A stretch of DNA of 64,000 nucleotides from JAGQZY01 sp964588335 (GTDB lineage Bacteria > Bdellovibrionota > Bdellovibrionia > Bdellovibrionales > JAGQZY01): assembly GCA_964588335.1 (NCBI GenBank), contig CAZPOV010000008.1, positions 79,568 through 143,567 on the forward strand, in the 5' to 3' direction. The position numbers and the translations under genes were made by a program. How positions within the stretch are numbered: position 1 is the first letter of the stretch; the number at the start of each line of letters is the position of its first letter. Below are positions 17,492 through 24,983 of the stretch, in pieces. The notes below the pieces were generated by a model. It searched no databases. It was not told the DNA's origin and saw nothing but the letters and a program-made list of their open reading frames with translations.

Positions 17492-17794
17492 TCCTGTCTC
17501 TCCCTCTTCACTCAAATTTGAGGGCGGAAAAAGGCAGATCAGAGCTTAATAATAAAAAATAATGAACAGTCATTAACTTAAATGATGATTTAAGCATCTA
17601 AATTTATTACATTTTTTTAATAATACTCTTTTCACCTTATACAGACTATAAAAAATCATAAGTCGACTTTCGCAGCGCAGCGCCTTAAAACCAATGAACC
17701 AGTCCAGGAAGGGCTGGAGAGGGGCATCAGGAAGGACATCTAGAATTCATGTTGTTACGACAGCCAACTAATCCAATATATCTGGGGGGAGACG
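17492..17794. promoter_or_regulatory. 303-bp AT-rich leader before the ECF sigma gene
   Basis: No gene is visible here. The first half is AT-rich and holds a perfect 7-bp inverted repeat CTTAAAT-gatg-ATTTAAG (17577-17594). Further on CCAGTCC/GGGCTGG (17699-17717, one G-U pair, loop AGGAA) could form an RNA hairpin, followed by purine-rich AGGAAGGA-type stretches. It probably contains the promoter and a structured 5' leader of the sigma factor gene. Confidence 0.4.
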
Positions 17795-18328
17795 TTGGAA
17801 GCATTGTCAGATTTCGAGTTGGTTCAAAAAACAGTCGACGGTTACCAAGACGCATTTTCTATTCTAGTGATGCGTTATCAGAAACCATTACACAGCTTAA
17901 GTATGCGATATGTTCGTGATGCGCAATTGGCTGAGGATATCGTCCAGGAAAGCTTTCTTAAGGCTTTTGAAAAGCTGGCCAGTTTTCAGTTTCGCTCGGC
18001 TTTCAAAAGTTGGATTTACCGTATTGTTATCAATACGGCGAAAAACTCCTTACGCAGCTCAAAACCGATGGTGGATATTGAGAAAGTCCCTTTGAAGGTG
18101 GACGATGAGTGTGAGGGCACGTTAATTGAAAAACAGCTGCTGGAACAGACACAAAAAATAATTGAAGCATTGCCTGAAAAACAACAACAGGCCGTCAATC
18201 TAAGAGTCTTCGAGGACTTAAGCTTCAAGGAAGTGGCGTATGAGATGGACTGTCCCTACGATACGGCCAAGGCGAATTACCGCCATGGCCTTATTAAAAT
18301 TAAGGAAAAAATGGTTATCACTTGGTAA
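17795..18328 (+). CDS. ECF-type RNA polymerase sigma factor
   Basis: A 177-residue sigma-70-family protein with only regions 2 and 4. Region 2 (about 10-85) shows DAFSILVMRYQKPLHSL and DAQLAEDIVQESFLKAF, region 4 (about 115-172) shows LPEKQQQAVNLRVFEDLSFKE before the helix-turn-helix. It directs polymerase to a small regulon, usually for envelope stress. Start TTG 17795 is supported by GGGGGGA at 17784-17790. There is no adjacent anti-sigma gene: the next gene is on the opposite strand, 12 bp away. Stand-alone control, or an anti-sigma factor elsewhere, must be assumed. Confidence 0.9.
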   Translation: MEALSDFELVQKTVDGYQDAFSILVMRYQKPLHSLSMRYVRDAQLAEDIVQESFLKAFEKLASFQFRSAFKSWIYRIVINTAKNSLRSSKPMVDIEKVPLKVDDECEGTLIEKQLLEQTQKIIEALPEKQQQAVNLRVFEDLSFKEVAYEMDCPYDTAKANYRHGLIKIKEKMVITW

Positions 18329-18340
18329 GTTTTCATCCTT

Positions 18341-19168
18341 TTAAGAATTAAGAAACTCATCGTGAAAACGAATGTGTTCCTCAATAAAAGTAGAAATGAA
18401 GTAATAGGAGTGATCAAAACCTTGGCGTTTATTAACGATCAACTCTTGCTTGGAATCATCACAAGCTTTCTCAAAATTTTCGGTCAAGAGCTGGTCAGGA
18501 TAAAAGTTGTCGTCCAGACCTTGCTCAATCAAAAAAGGCTGTGGATGGAACTTTCCAGATTTCACCAAGCAAGTGGCGTCATGCTTTTGCCACTCGGACT
18601 TGTCTTCACCGAGATAGCCCGTGAACGCTTTTTGACCCCATTGGCAAGCCACCGGGTTGGTGATGGGTGAGAAAGCCGAAACCGAAGTAAAGCGATCGGG
18701 GTATTTCAAACCCAAGGTCAAAGCACCGTGACCACCCATCGAGTGTCCAAACAAAGCGGTCTTACCAGACTTGTTAAATTCGTTGTGGAACAGACTCAAT
18801 ATTTCATCAGCGATGTAGGATTCCATTTTATAGTGGTTTGCATAACCTTCGGTTTTCGCATCAATATAAAAACCAGCACCTGACCCAAAATCGTAATCAT
18901 CGTGCTCTTTGGGTAAGTCCAATCCCCGCGGAGACGTGTCAGGGCAAATAATGGCAAGGCCGCGATCGCTCAAGCACTTTTGGGCTCCGGCTTTGGTGAT
19001 AAAGTTCTCTTCATTGCAGGTCAATCCTGATAGCCAAATCAACCCACCTTTAATGGGGCTGTCAGGCAGATAAACTGAAAACTTCATTGTCGTGCCAGTT
19101 TGCTTAGAGTCATGCTCGTAAAACTGAGTCTTTCCATTGAAAGACTTGTGTGACTTCAACTGTTTCAT
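18341..19168 (-). CDS. fghA: S-formylglutathione hydrolase
   Basis: Hydrolyses S-formylglutathione to formate and glutathione, the second step of glutathione-dependent formaldehyde removal. The 275-residue esterase has the nucleophile elbow GHSMGGHGA (Ser about 147), LSGLTCNEENF for the oxyanion region, and a C-terminal GFDHSYYFI with the catalytic His. Start ATG 19168 is preceded by AGGAGA. It is the second gene of an operon, 9 bp after frmA, which makes the substrate. Confidence 0.95.
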   Translation of the reverse strand: MKQLKSHKSFNGKTQFYEHDSKQTGTTMKFSVYLPDSPIKGGLIWLSGLTCNEENFITKAGAQKCLSDRGLAIICPDTSPRGLDLPKEHDDYDFGSGAGFYIDAKTEGYANHYKMESYIADEILSLFHNEFNKSGKTALFGHSMGGHGALTLGLKYPDRFTSVSAFSPITNPVACQWGQKAFTGYLGEDKSEWQKHDATCLVKSGKFHPQPFLIEQGLDDNFYPDQLLTENFEKACDDSKQELIVNKRQGFDHSYYFISTFIEEHIRFHDEFLNS

Positions 19169-19177
19169 AGTCGTCTC

Positions 19178-20290
19178 CTAAAACTTAATGACCGAGCGGA
19201 TGGCTTTGCCATCATGCATGTAATCGAAAGCCTGATTGATTTCTGCAAGAGGCAACTCGAAGGTCACGAGTTCATCAATCTTGATGTCGCCAGACATATA
19301 GCGATCGACATATTTCGGTAATTCACTGCGACCTTTGACCCCGCCAAAAGCTGAGCCACGCCAAACGCGCCCGGTGACTAATTGAAAGGGGCGGGTGGAG
19401 ATTTCTTCTCCGGCACCGGCGACGCCGATAACGACCGATTCACCCCAACCTTTATGACAGCATTCCAGAGCCTGTCGCATCAAGTTGACGTTACCCACAC
19501 ACTCAAAAGAATAATCAACACCGCCTTCGGTGCGTTTGACAATATGGTCTACGATGGACTCATCACCCAAAGATTTTGGATTGATAAAATCGGTGGCTCC
19601 CATGTTCATGGCTAATTCCTTTTTATCGTCGTTGATATCAACGGCAATAATTGTCTTGGCTTTAGCCATCACAGCTCCTTGAATGACCGACAAACCAATG
19701 CCGCCAATTCCGAAGACCGCGACCGTGGCGCCTTCTTCCACTTTCGCCGTGTTAAGAACGGCACCGATACCGGTTGTGACCCCGCAGCCAAGAAGACAGA
19801 CTTTGTCTAAAGGTGCTTCAGGATTGACCTTGGCCAAAGAGATTTCGGGCAATACGGTTTTTTCGGCAAATGTTGAGCACCCCATGTAGTGATGGATCAT
19901 TTTGCCGTCTTTCGAAAAGCGGGAGGTGCCATCCGGCATCAATCCCTGGCCTTGGGTTCCACGAATTTTTTGACAAAGGTTGGTTTTTCCCGATTTACAA
20001 AATTTGCATTCTCCACACTCGGGAGTGTAAAGCGGAATAACATGATCTCCGGGCTTTAAAGTGGTGACGCCTTCGCCGACTTCCTCAACAATTCCACCGC
20101 CTTCATGTCCCAAAATGACTGGAAACAGACCCTCTGGGTCCGAGCCTGACAAAGTATAGGCATCGGTGTGACAGACACCGGTGGCAACCATCTTGACTAA
20201 GACTTCGCCTTTCTTTGGTGGCTCTAAATCCACCTCTTCGATTTTTAGTTTCTCTCCGGGTCCCCAAGCCACAGCTGCTTTTACTTTCAT
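19178..20290 (-). CDS. frmA: S-(hydroxymethyl)glutathione dehydrogenase / class III alcohol dehydrogenase
   Basis: A 370-residue zinc enzyme that oxidises the formaldehyde-glutathione adduct with NAD+. Start ATG 20290 is chosen because AGGAG lies 5 bp upstream and the protein then begins MKVKAAVAWGPGE as usual; the frame stays open for 48 codons further without family resemblance. Motifs: GVCHTDAYTLSG (catalytic zinc), GHEGGGIVEEVGEG, CGECKFCKSGKTNLC (structural zinc) and FGIGGIGLSVIQGA (NAD binding). First gene of the frmA-fghA pair. No frmR-type regulator is adjacent. Confidence 0.95.
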   Translation of the reverse strand: MKVKAAVAWGPGEKLKIEEVDLEPPKKGEVLVKMVATGVCHTDAYTLSGSDPEGLFPVILGHEGGGIVEEVGEGVTTLKPGDHVIPLYTPECGECKFCKSGKTNLCQKIRGTQGQGLMPDGTSRFSKDGKMIHHYMGCSTFAEKTVLPEISLAKVNPEAPLDKVCLLGCGVTTGIGAVLNTAKVEEGATVAVFGIGGIGLSVIQGAVMAKAKTIIAVDINDDKKELAMNMGATDFINPKSLGDESIVDHIVKRTEGGVDYSFECVGNVNLMRQALECCHKGWGESVVIGVAGAGEEISTRPFQLVTGRVWRGSAFGGVKGRSELPKYVDRYMSGDIKIDELVTFELPLAEINQAFDYMHDGKAIRSVIKF

Positions 20291-20432
20291 GTCGACTCCT
20301 TCTGTCTGATTCGGGTGCTCCACAGCGCCAAAGCTTATGGATGTTTCCGAACACTTATTTGAATGGCGAAAGTATGGCAGATTATGGATGCCAGCACAAT
20401 GAGTCGCTCTGTGCGTAAGATGAGTCGAGGGC

Positions 20433-20462
20433 AAAAAAAAACCCAGGTCCAGCCTGGGTTTT
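20433..20462 (-). terminator. Rho-independent terminator
   Basis: A 10-bp stem AAAACCCAGG / CCTGGGTTTT (20438-20447 with 20453-20462, loop TCCAG). On the minus strand it is followed by a U-run (A-run 20433-20441), so it terminates the small basic-protein gene before the frmA promoter region. Confidence 0.85.
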
Positions 20463-20487
20463 AACTTCTAAATAAGTAGTCAGCTAC

Positions 20488-20892
20488 TTATGCAACGTTA
20501 CGAAGAGGAAAAGAGTCGTCTTTTTTCCAGTTCTTGTTCTTTTTCAGTTTGGTGTAATGCTTACGGCCAGAGACAACAGCTTTGTTGTAGTCACGCTCAT
20601 ACTTGTTGAACTGCTTGTCTAACCAGCTGTAGTAAGATTTGTAAAGGTGGTTGGACATGAACTTTCTGTAAAAAGTAACAGGTGCTTTAGCGGTCAAACC
20701 AAATCTTTTGGTGAAAGATTTAATTTCTTTATTCATAAGGGTCCACCATTTATTGGCTTCTGTTTTGTGAATAAAATTTCCAACGAAAACAGGGTGCTTG
20801 CCAAAGTGAAAACCAACTTCCCAACCTTTGCCAGCAGCTTTAAGGTAGGCTTTGCATGTGTGAGGACCATACTTATAAACTTTCTTTTTCAT
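20488..20892 (-). CDS. Small basic protein, function unknown
   Basis: A 134-residue, strongly basic, aromatic-rich protein starting MKKKVYKYGPHTCKAYLKAA. I place the start at ATG 20892 because AAAGGA lies just upstream; a longer frame to 20937 has none. Lys, Tyr and Trp are spread over the whole length (GKGWEVGFHFGKHPVFVG, then YKSYYSWLDKQFNKYERDYN). No signal peptide, membrane segment or catalytic motif. The charge suggests nucleic acid or polyanion binding, which is inference. Single-gene unit with its own strong terminator, so probably a well expressed transcript. Confidence 0.75.
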   Translation of the reverse strand: MKKKVYKYGPHTCKAYLKAAGKGWEVGFHFGKHPVFVGNFIHKTEANKWWTLMNKEIKSFTKRFGLTAKAPVTFYRKFMSNHLYKSYYSWLDKQFNKYERDYNKAVVSGRKHYTKLKKNKNWKKDDSFPLRNVA

Positions 20893-21020
20893 TACTTTGT
20901 CCTTTCTTAAGGTGTTGTTATGAATGAACCTCTTCATCGGAGCGAAAAACCAAAACTTTGAGTCCTGATAGAATATATTTTGGATAGGGAAGACGATGGT
21001 CTGATTTTAGCAATCGATTT

Positions 21021-22079
21021 TCATAATGACTCGATGATTTTTTTTAACTGAGCCTCTGGATTTTCAGCGGACTCCAACTCTTTTAGTTTGTTAAAAACCT
21101 TCATGAAATCGCGATCATAGTGATTGGCCAAGGCCTCGAGTTCGGAAAAATCACTGTTGTACAGTTCAAGCAGTAATAAAAAAGCATTGTTGAACTTTTT
21201 CTTTGGAAACCATAGATATTGTTGGGTCTTGAGTTTTGGTTGAACGCTTTCCTGAAAATTCTGTTTCATTTTGGCGAACTGTTTTTGTCGGTCTTGTATG
21301 ATGTTGGGATTGTCTTGATTGTTTTTATACCATTGGCGCATTTGTTTGAGCTCTCGACTAATGAATTCTGAGAACAAGAGTTCATCGTGGGACTCATTTG
21401 AGACAATCTTCTTTAAGTCGTCGGCGCGATTCAGTTTGGCATAGTAAGCCTCAGCGCCCAGTTGCCCAAGAAAGCTGGCCACGCGCTCGTTAAATTTTGA
21501 CTCGCCGGCAATGTAAAGGTTGGCGTGAACAGTTTCATGAATCAGAGTGTTCACAAACTGGTGCTCTTGCATGCGCAACATGGAAGACAGTAAAGGATCC
21601 TCAAACCACCCCAAGGTACTATAGGCAGATACACCTCGCACATAGGTGTCGAGGTTTTTCTCCTGCAGTTGTTTCGCCTCTTCTATGGCACTTTCTTCTT
21701 TAAAGTAAGCTTTGTAGGGAACTTTGCCAATAATCGGAAAGCTCCATGTGTAGGGCTTGAGATGGTTCTTTGGTGCGGCGTTGACAGCGTAGGTGACATA
21801 CTTTTGTTCAAGATGAACGTAGCGAGAGTAATTATCGTCGGTATTGAGCTTGAGCTCTTCAGTCATAAATTTGCGCAGTTCAATGGCCAGCTTTATTTTT
21901 TCACGTTCGTCTTTGTTCAGTTCGTAGTGCTCTAGGGCATAGCGCAAGGGCACCCGTTGGCGCATGAGATGGGCCTGGTAATAGGCACTTTCAGCAATGT
22001 AGCCAAGTTGGCAGCCGCTCAGACCAAACAAGGCTATTATCAGCACCAAGGTGCAAAGCCGCCTGTTTAAAGAAACCAT
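21021..22079 (-). CDS. Putative aminopeptidase lipoprotein (HExxH zinc peptidase)
   Basis: A 352-residue protein with a lipoprotein signal (LIIALFGLSGCQ, lipobox LSGC, Cys23). The central LIHETVHANLYIAGESKFNE gives HExxH plus a downstream Glu in ESKFNE, the zinc site of the putative aminopeptidase family found in Gram-negative bacteria. The C-terminal third is charged and helical. It should sit in the periplasm, anchored to a membrane; no substrate is known. It overlaps the upstream beta-barrel gene by 13 bp, so both are expected on one transcript. Confidence 0.82.
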   Translation of the reverse strand: MVSLNRRLCTLVLIIALFGLSGCQLGYIAESAYYQAHLMRQRVPLRYALEHYELNKDEREKIKLAIELRKFMTEELKLNTDDNYSRYVHLEQKYVTYAVNAAPKNHLKPYTWSFPIIGKVPYKAYFKEESAIEEAKQLQEKNLDTYVRGVSAYSTLGWFEDPLLSSMLRMQEHQFVNTLIHETVHANLYIAGESKFNERVASFLGQLGAEAYYAKLNRADDLKKIVSNESHDELLFSEFISRELKQMRQWYKNNQDNPNIIQDRQKQFAKMKQNFQESVQPKLKTQQYLWFPKKKFNNAFLLLLELYNSDFSELEALANHYDRDFMKVFNKLKELESAENPEAQLKKIIESL

Positions 22080-22639
22080 GATATGCCAGCGCGTCCCGCA
22101 ACGTCCCAGCGTGGGTCGCGATCAATTGAATCGCTGGTCCAAGCTTCAACTCCAACTTTGAAAGAAAGGCGATCCGTGATGCGAACCTTCATTCCAAAAC
22201 CGAGACTGGGTACAAATGTTGATTCCAATTCGACAGTTTCACGAAAAAATGGATTTGAAAACTCATAGGTGACATCTTTTTTATTAAAGTAGGCCACTCC
22301 CGCTTTCAGGTATGGAATAAAGGGCGCCTTTCTGTCGGCAAAAGTGAAGACCAAATCCATGCCAATCAGTTCAAAGTCATAGGTGGTGCGAGAGTCAGAG
22401 GTTGAGCTGGGAACAAAGCGCTCAGATTGTCCCTTGGTGTAGCTCAATTCAGCCGCCGCCATTTCGGCAAAATAGTAGGCGAATGAACCAGTGAAAGAAA
22501 CTGTAGCGTCAAAGGATTCACGAGTGGTTTCCGAGGGGAGGAATAATTTTCGATAGTTTCCGGCAAAACCCAGCTCGTAGTAAGCCGCCCGTCCAAGACT
22601 TGGAAACATCAACAACAGAGGTAAAAGAATTTTCAACAT
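22067..22639 (-). CDS. Outer-membrane beta-barrel protein
   Basis: A 190-residue protein with a signal peptide (LKILLPLLLMFPSLGRAA) and alternating hydrophobic/polar strands ending in a C-terminal aromatic-leucine (ISWFL), typical of small OmpA/OmpW-like barrels. Segments PFIPYLKAGVAYF and FVPSLGFGMKVRITD are typical barrel strands. Start ATG 22639 is preferred over TTG 22645; no clear ribosome binding site. Function unknown. Paired with the peptidase lipoprotein by a 13-bp overlap. Confidence 0.75.
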   Translation of the reverse strand: MLKILLPLLLMFPSLGRAAYYELGFAGNYRKLFLPSETTRESFDATVSFTGSFAYYFAEMAAAELSYTKGQSERFVPSSTSDSRTTYDFELIGMDLVFTFADRKAPFIPYLKAGVAYFNKKDVTYEFSNPFFRETVELESTFVPSLGFGMKVRITDRLSFKVGVEAWTSDSIDRDPRWDVAGRAGISWFL

Positions 22640-22929
22640 ATTCAAATTTTATCAAATAAAAATAAGGATTTATAGAGGTTCCAAAGTCCAGAGTGCAACC
22701 CCCTATTGGGCCCGTTGGTCTAGGTCAAAAAAGAGGTTCTAAGAAGTTGTGGGTATTTGATACTGTTGTTCCATGCACAATTGTTTTCGTGATTCTCACC
22801 TGGCGAGCATATTTAACGAGTATCCTTTGCCGTAGCAGCGGCAGCTACTGTCATCTTGGATCGGTTTCTCTGCTGGCTAGACATTCTTTGCGGAGTGTTT
22901 TAAGAACATCGACAGACAAAGGATAGAGT
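22640..22929. promoter_or_regulatory. Divergent intergenic region, no gene seen
   Basis: About 290 bp between divergent genes must hold both promoters. The only structure I see is a short hairpin GTAGC-agcggca-GCTAC near 22832-22848, on the side of the plus-strand gene. No convincing -35/-10 pair could be picked. Confidence 0.3.
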
Positions 22930-23349
22930 ATGGACCGTCTGAAAATGCAGGAACAATATGGTGAGCTTCTAGTTGAAGTAAAACATAACAAAACTTTGTA
23001 CCGAGTGGGTCTGGTTATTAGCGGAGTCCTATTTGTGGTGGCCACTCTGTTCGGAACCTACTTCACGGCGTTTCCATTGCTGGTGACTCTGGGAATTTGC
23101 GTTTCAGTGCAAACTCGACCTTGTTTTCGTCTTTATGAAAAAGCCTTTGTTGCCTTGCCGGCCATTGGTCCTTTAAAGAAGGTTTACCCCTTTGAATCTT
23201 TTGCTGATGTTCAGCTTGAAGAAAAAAAGTTGAAAATAAAGAGTGAAGGCAAGATGAAGTCTTTTGGTTTGCCAAAGGCGTTTTTAGATGGACCATCGTT
23301 GCAAGATCTGCGACAAACGGTAAAAAATCGAACCACCGGTGTGAATTAG
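22930..23349 (+). CDS. Small inner-membrane protein, function unknown
   Basis: A 139-residue protein with two closely spaced membrane segments (about 26-44 and 46-60; LVISGVLFVVATLFGTYF and FPLLVTLGICVSV) and a soluble C-terminal half. AAAGGA sits 6 bp before the ATG. No domain recognised. The end overlaps the end of the convergent TonB-like gene by 4 bp. Confidence 0.65.
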   Translation: MDRLKMQEQYGELLVEVKHNKTLYRVGLVISGVLFVVATLFGTYFTAFPLLVTLGICVSVQTRPCFRLYEKAFVALPAIGPLKKVYPFESFADVQLEEKKLKIKSEGKMKSFGLPKAFLDGPSLQDLRQTVKNRTTGVN

Positions 23350-24230
23350 TTGCCGCTTTGAAAGCGTATATTCGGCTGCGGTACCCAAAACACTTCGGTT
23401 TGGAACTGCAAATGAATATAGCCATTTTTATCGATCATCTCTTTTGGCGGATTGGGAACATTTTTCACGTCTTTAAAGGAATTGATGGCCGCTTCATCAA
23501 TCGACCACAAGTCGGAGAGTCGAAAAGGTTGAACTTCAAGAACTTCACCTTTTTCATTCATTATCACTTCCACGTTGGTCACCCAGGACTTGCTGACCGC
23601 GGGCGCATTATTTTCACGAATCCATTGATACAGAGCGGTTCGCACCCGATCACCCCAAAGGGGAATAAAGCGTTGCAGGAGTCTTTGGTTGAAGCTGTAA
23701 AAGCGATGTTGGTCGGTGTTCAGAGCCGTCACATTTCCAAGGCGCACGCCGGGAGGCATCTGTTGCTGAACGTAGGCGGGAACCATGGGCTGAGAACTTG
23801 AACTGCCGTAGCCGGGAAGATGCAAAACTTCACGATCGTCTTCGGCCTTGTGAGTTCCATATTCCGTGACCTTTTCTTTCTGCTCATTGTTTTTCTTGGC
23901 TTTCCCACCTTGACCACCAGAGGCTACGGGAGCCTGGATAGGAGCCGGTTCAGGCGGTTTGGCGTAAGTTTCAAGCTCGGTTCGACGGGTGGCATTGGAT
24001 TTAAACTTTACTTCGTCTTTTGGCTTTTCTTTTAAGACTTTTTGGTTGGCAGGGGCCTGCACCATCATGGTTTCTTTTGGTGGTTCGGTAAAAACGATTT
24101 CCATGGGGGTGTCTTGTTTTGAGACGCTAAAGGGGTTTTCAAAAAAGGCGACAAGAAAGAAAAGAAGACCATGCAGGGCCAGACTGCCAAAAAATGCTAT
24201 TAGAGCTTTATTTGAGTCTGAATCTTGGAT
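23346..24230 (-). CDS. TonB-like energy transducer, apparently with a non-standard start codon
   Basis: The C-terminal 100 residues (GEVLEVQPFRLSD, then IDEAAINSFKDVKNVPNPP) match the TonB C-terminal domain; the middle is a Pro/Lys/Gln-rich spacer. From the first ATG (24104) the protein would lack a membrane anchor and has no ribosome binding site. The frame continues upstream to 24257 without ATG, GTG or TTG and encodes a perfect anchor, ALIAFFGSLALHGLLFFLV, including the S-x3-H pair typical of TonB. AGGAGGG at 24234-24240 sits just before an ATC codon at 24230, which I take as the likely start. Alternatives: a point mutation in the start codon, or a sequence error. It would span the periplasm and couple ExbB/D to outer-membrane receptors. 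Confidence 0.65.
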   Translation of the reverse strand: MQDSDSNKALIAFFGSLALHGLLFFLVAFFENPFSVSKQDTPMEIVFTEPPKETMMVQAPANQKVLKEKPKDEVKFKSNATRRTELETYAKPPEPAPIQAPVASGGQGGKAKKNNEQKEKVTEYGTHKAEDDREVLHLPGYGSSSSQPMVPAYVQQQMPPGVRLGNVTALNTDQHRFYSFNQRLLQRFIPLWGDRVRTALYQWIRENNAPAVSKSWVTNVEVIMNEKGEVLEVQPFRLSDLWSIDEAAINSFKDVKNVPNPPKEMIDKNGYIHLQFQTEVFWVPQPNIRFQSGN

Positions 24231-24310
24231 AAACCCTCCTGTTTTCTTAAGAAATGTCTAAAGTTGAGACCCCTTCCTTCCGATTGTTTTTTATAGCACA
24301 GGGAGGGGGA

Positions 24311-24826
24311 ATGAGTACAGAAGGTAAAGTATTAGCATTTCCTAAAGTAAAAAAAGACGAGTCCACCGAAAAAACGGACTCTAAGGCCAGTATCGTCGAT
24401 ATTGGCGCCAAAAGACAAGAAATGATCCAGGATGAGCGTCGCTCTGTACGGCGAACAATTCTGACTGAATTCATTGGTGTTCACACCATCGTTCCTGGCT
24501 CCGGTCTGCAAAAATGCGCTCTTCACGATATATCCGTGAAAGGTGTGGCCTTTGATCTGTCCAAGAAGCAAGGACACTTTAAGCCCGGTGAAGAGGTCGC
24601 AATGCGTGTCTACCTCAACCATAGAACCTACTTCCCTTTTGTGGTGCAAGTGAAATCTTCGCGCTATGTGGAAGAAGAAGGTGTCTACCGTCATGGAGCT
24701 TCGGTTTTAAAAGGAACCGTCAACCAAGAGGCTCTTAAGCACTTTATTCAATTTATTGAAACAGTCAGTGCCAATCTAAAAACTGATCATGGTGACGTTA
24801 TCGTCAGCAATCTTGATCAACCCTAA
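24311..24826 (+). CDS. PilZ-domain protein (c-di-GMP receptor)
   Basis: A 171-residue protein. The first 55 residues are charged and probably flexible; the PilZ domain follows with RRSVRR (RxxxR motif, about residue 57) and DISVKGVAF (D/N-x-S-x-x-G), the two c-di-GMP contact motifs. It probably transmits the c-di-GMP made by cyclases such as those at 12.9 and 16.5 kb, but the target is unknown. Start ATG 24311 is supported by GGGAGG directly upstream; an earlier ATG at 24254 lies inside the divergent promoter region. Followed by a good terminator at 24859-24899. Confidence 0.85.
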   Translation: MSTEGKVLAFPKVKKDESTEKTDSKASIVDIGAKRQEMIQDERRSVRRTILTEFIGVHTIVPGSGLQKCALHDISVKGVAFDLSKKQGHFKPGEEVAMRVYLNHRTYFPFVVQVKSSRYVEEEGVYRHGASVLKGTVNQEALKHFIQFIETVSANLKTDHGDVIVSNLDQP

Positions 24827-24858
24827 ACATTAAAAATCACTGTCAACAGCAACAACCG

Positions 24859-24899
24859 CCGTCGAGAAGTTCTCTGCACTGCTTCTCGAGGGGTTTTTA
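24859..24899 (+). terminator. Rho-independent terminator after the PilZ gene
   Basis: TCGAGAAG / CTTCTCGA (24862-24869 with 24882-24889) extended by CC/GG, followed by GTTTTTATT. It separates pilZ from the PhoH gene. Confidence 0.8.
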
Positions 24900-24983
24900 T
24901 TGCCAGCCCCGCTGAATTGTACTGCAATAAAGCTATCTACGGTTCGACTAACGGAACCGAGCAGTTCTTGCAGGAGGGGTGAT

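Noticed and set aside
20291..20434. N-terminal extension of the formaldehyde dehydrogenase
   Set aside because: AGGAG stands directly before the internal ATG at 20290 and the family begins there; the extension has no resemblance to it.
22832..22848. Short hairpin GTAGC/GCTAC as a riboswitch
   Set aside because: A 5-bp stem alone is too common, and no conserved riboswitch core is visible around it.
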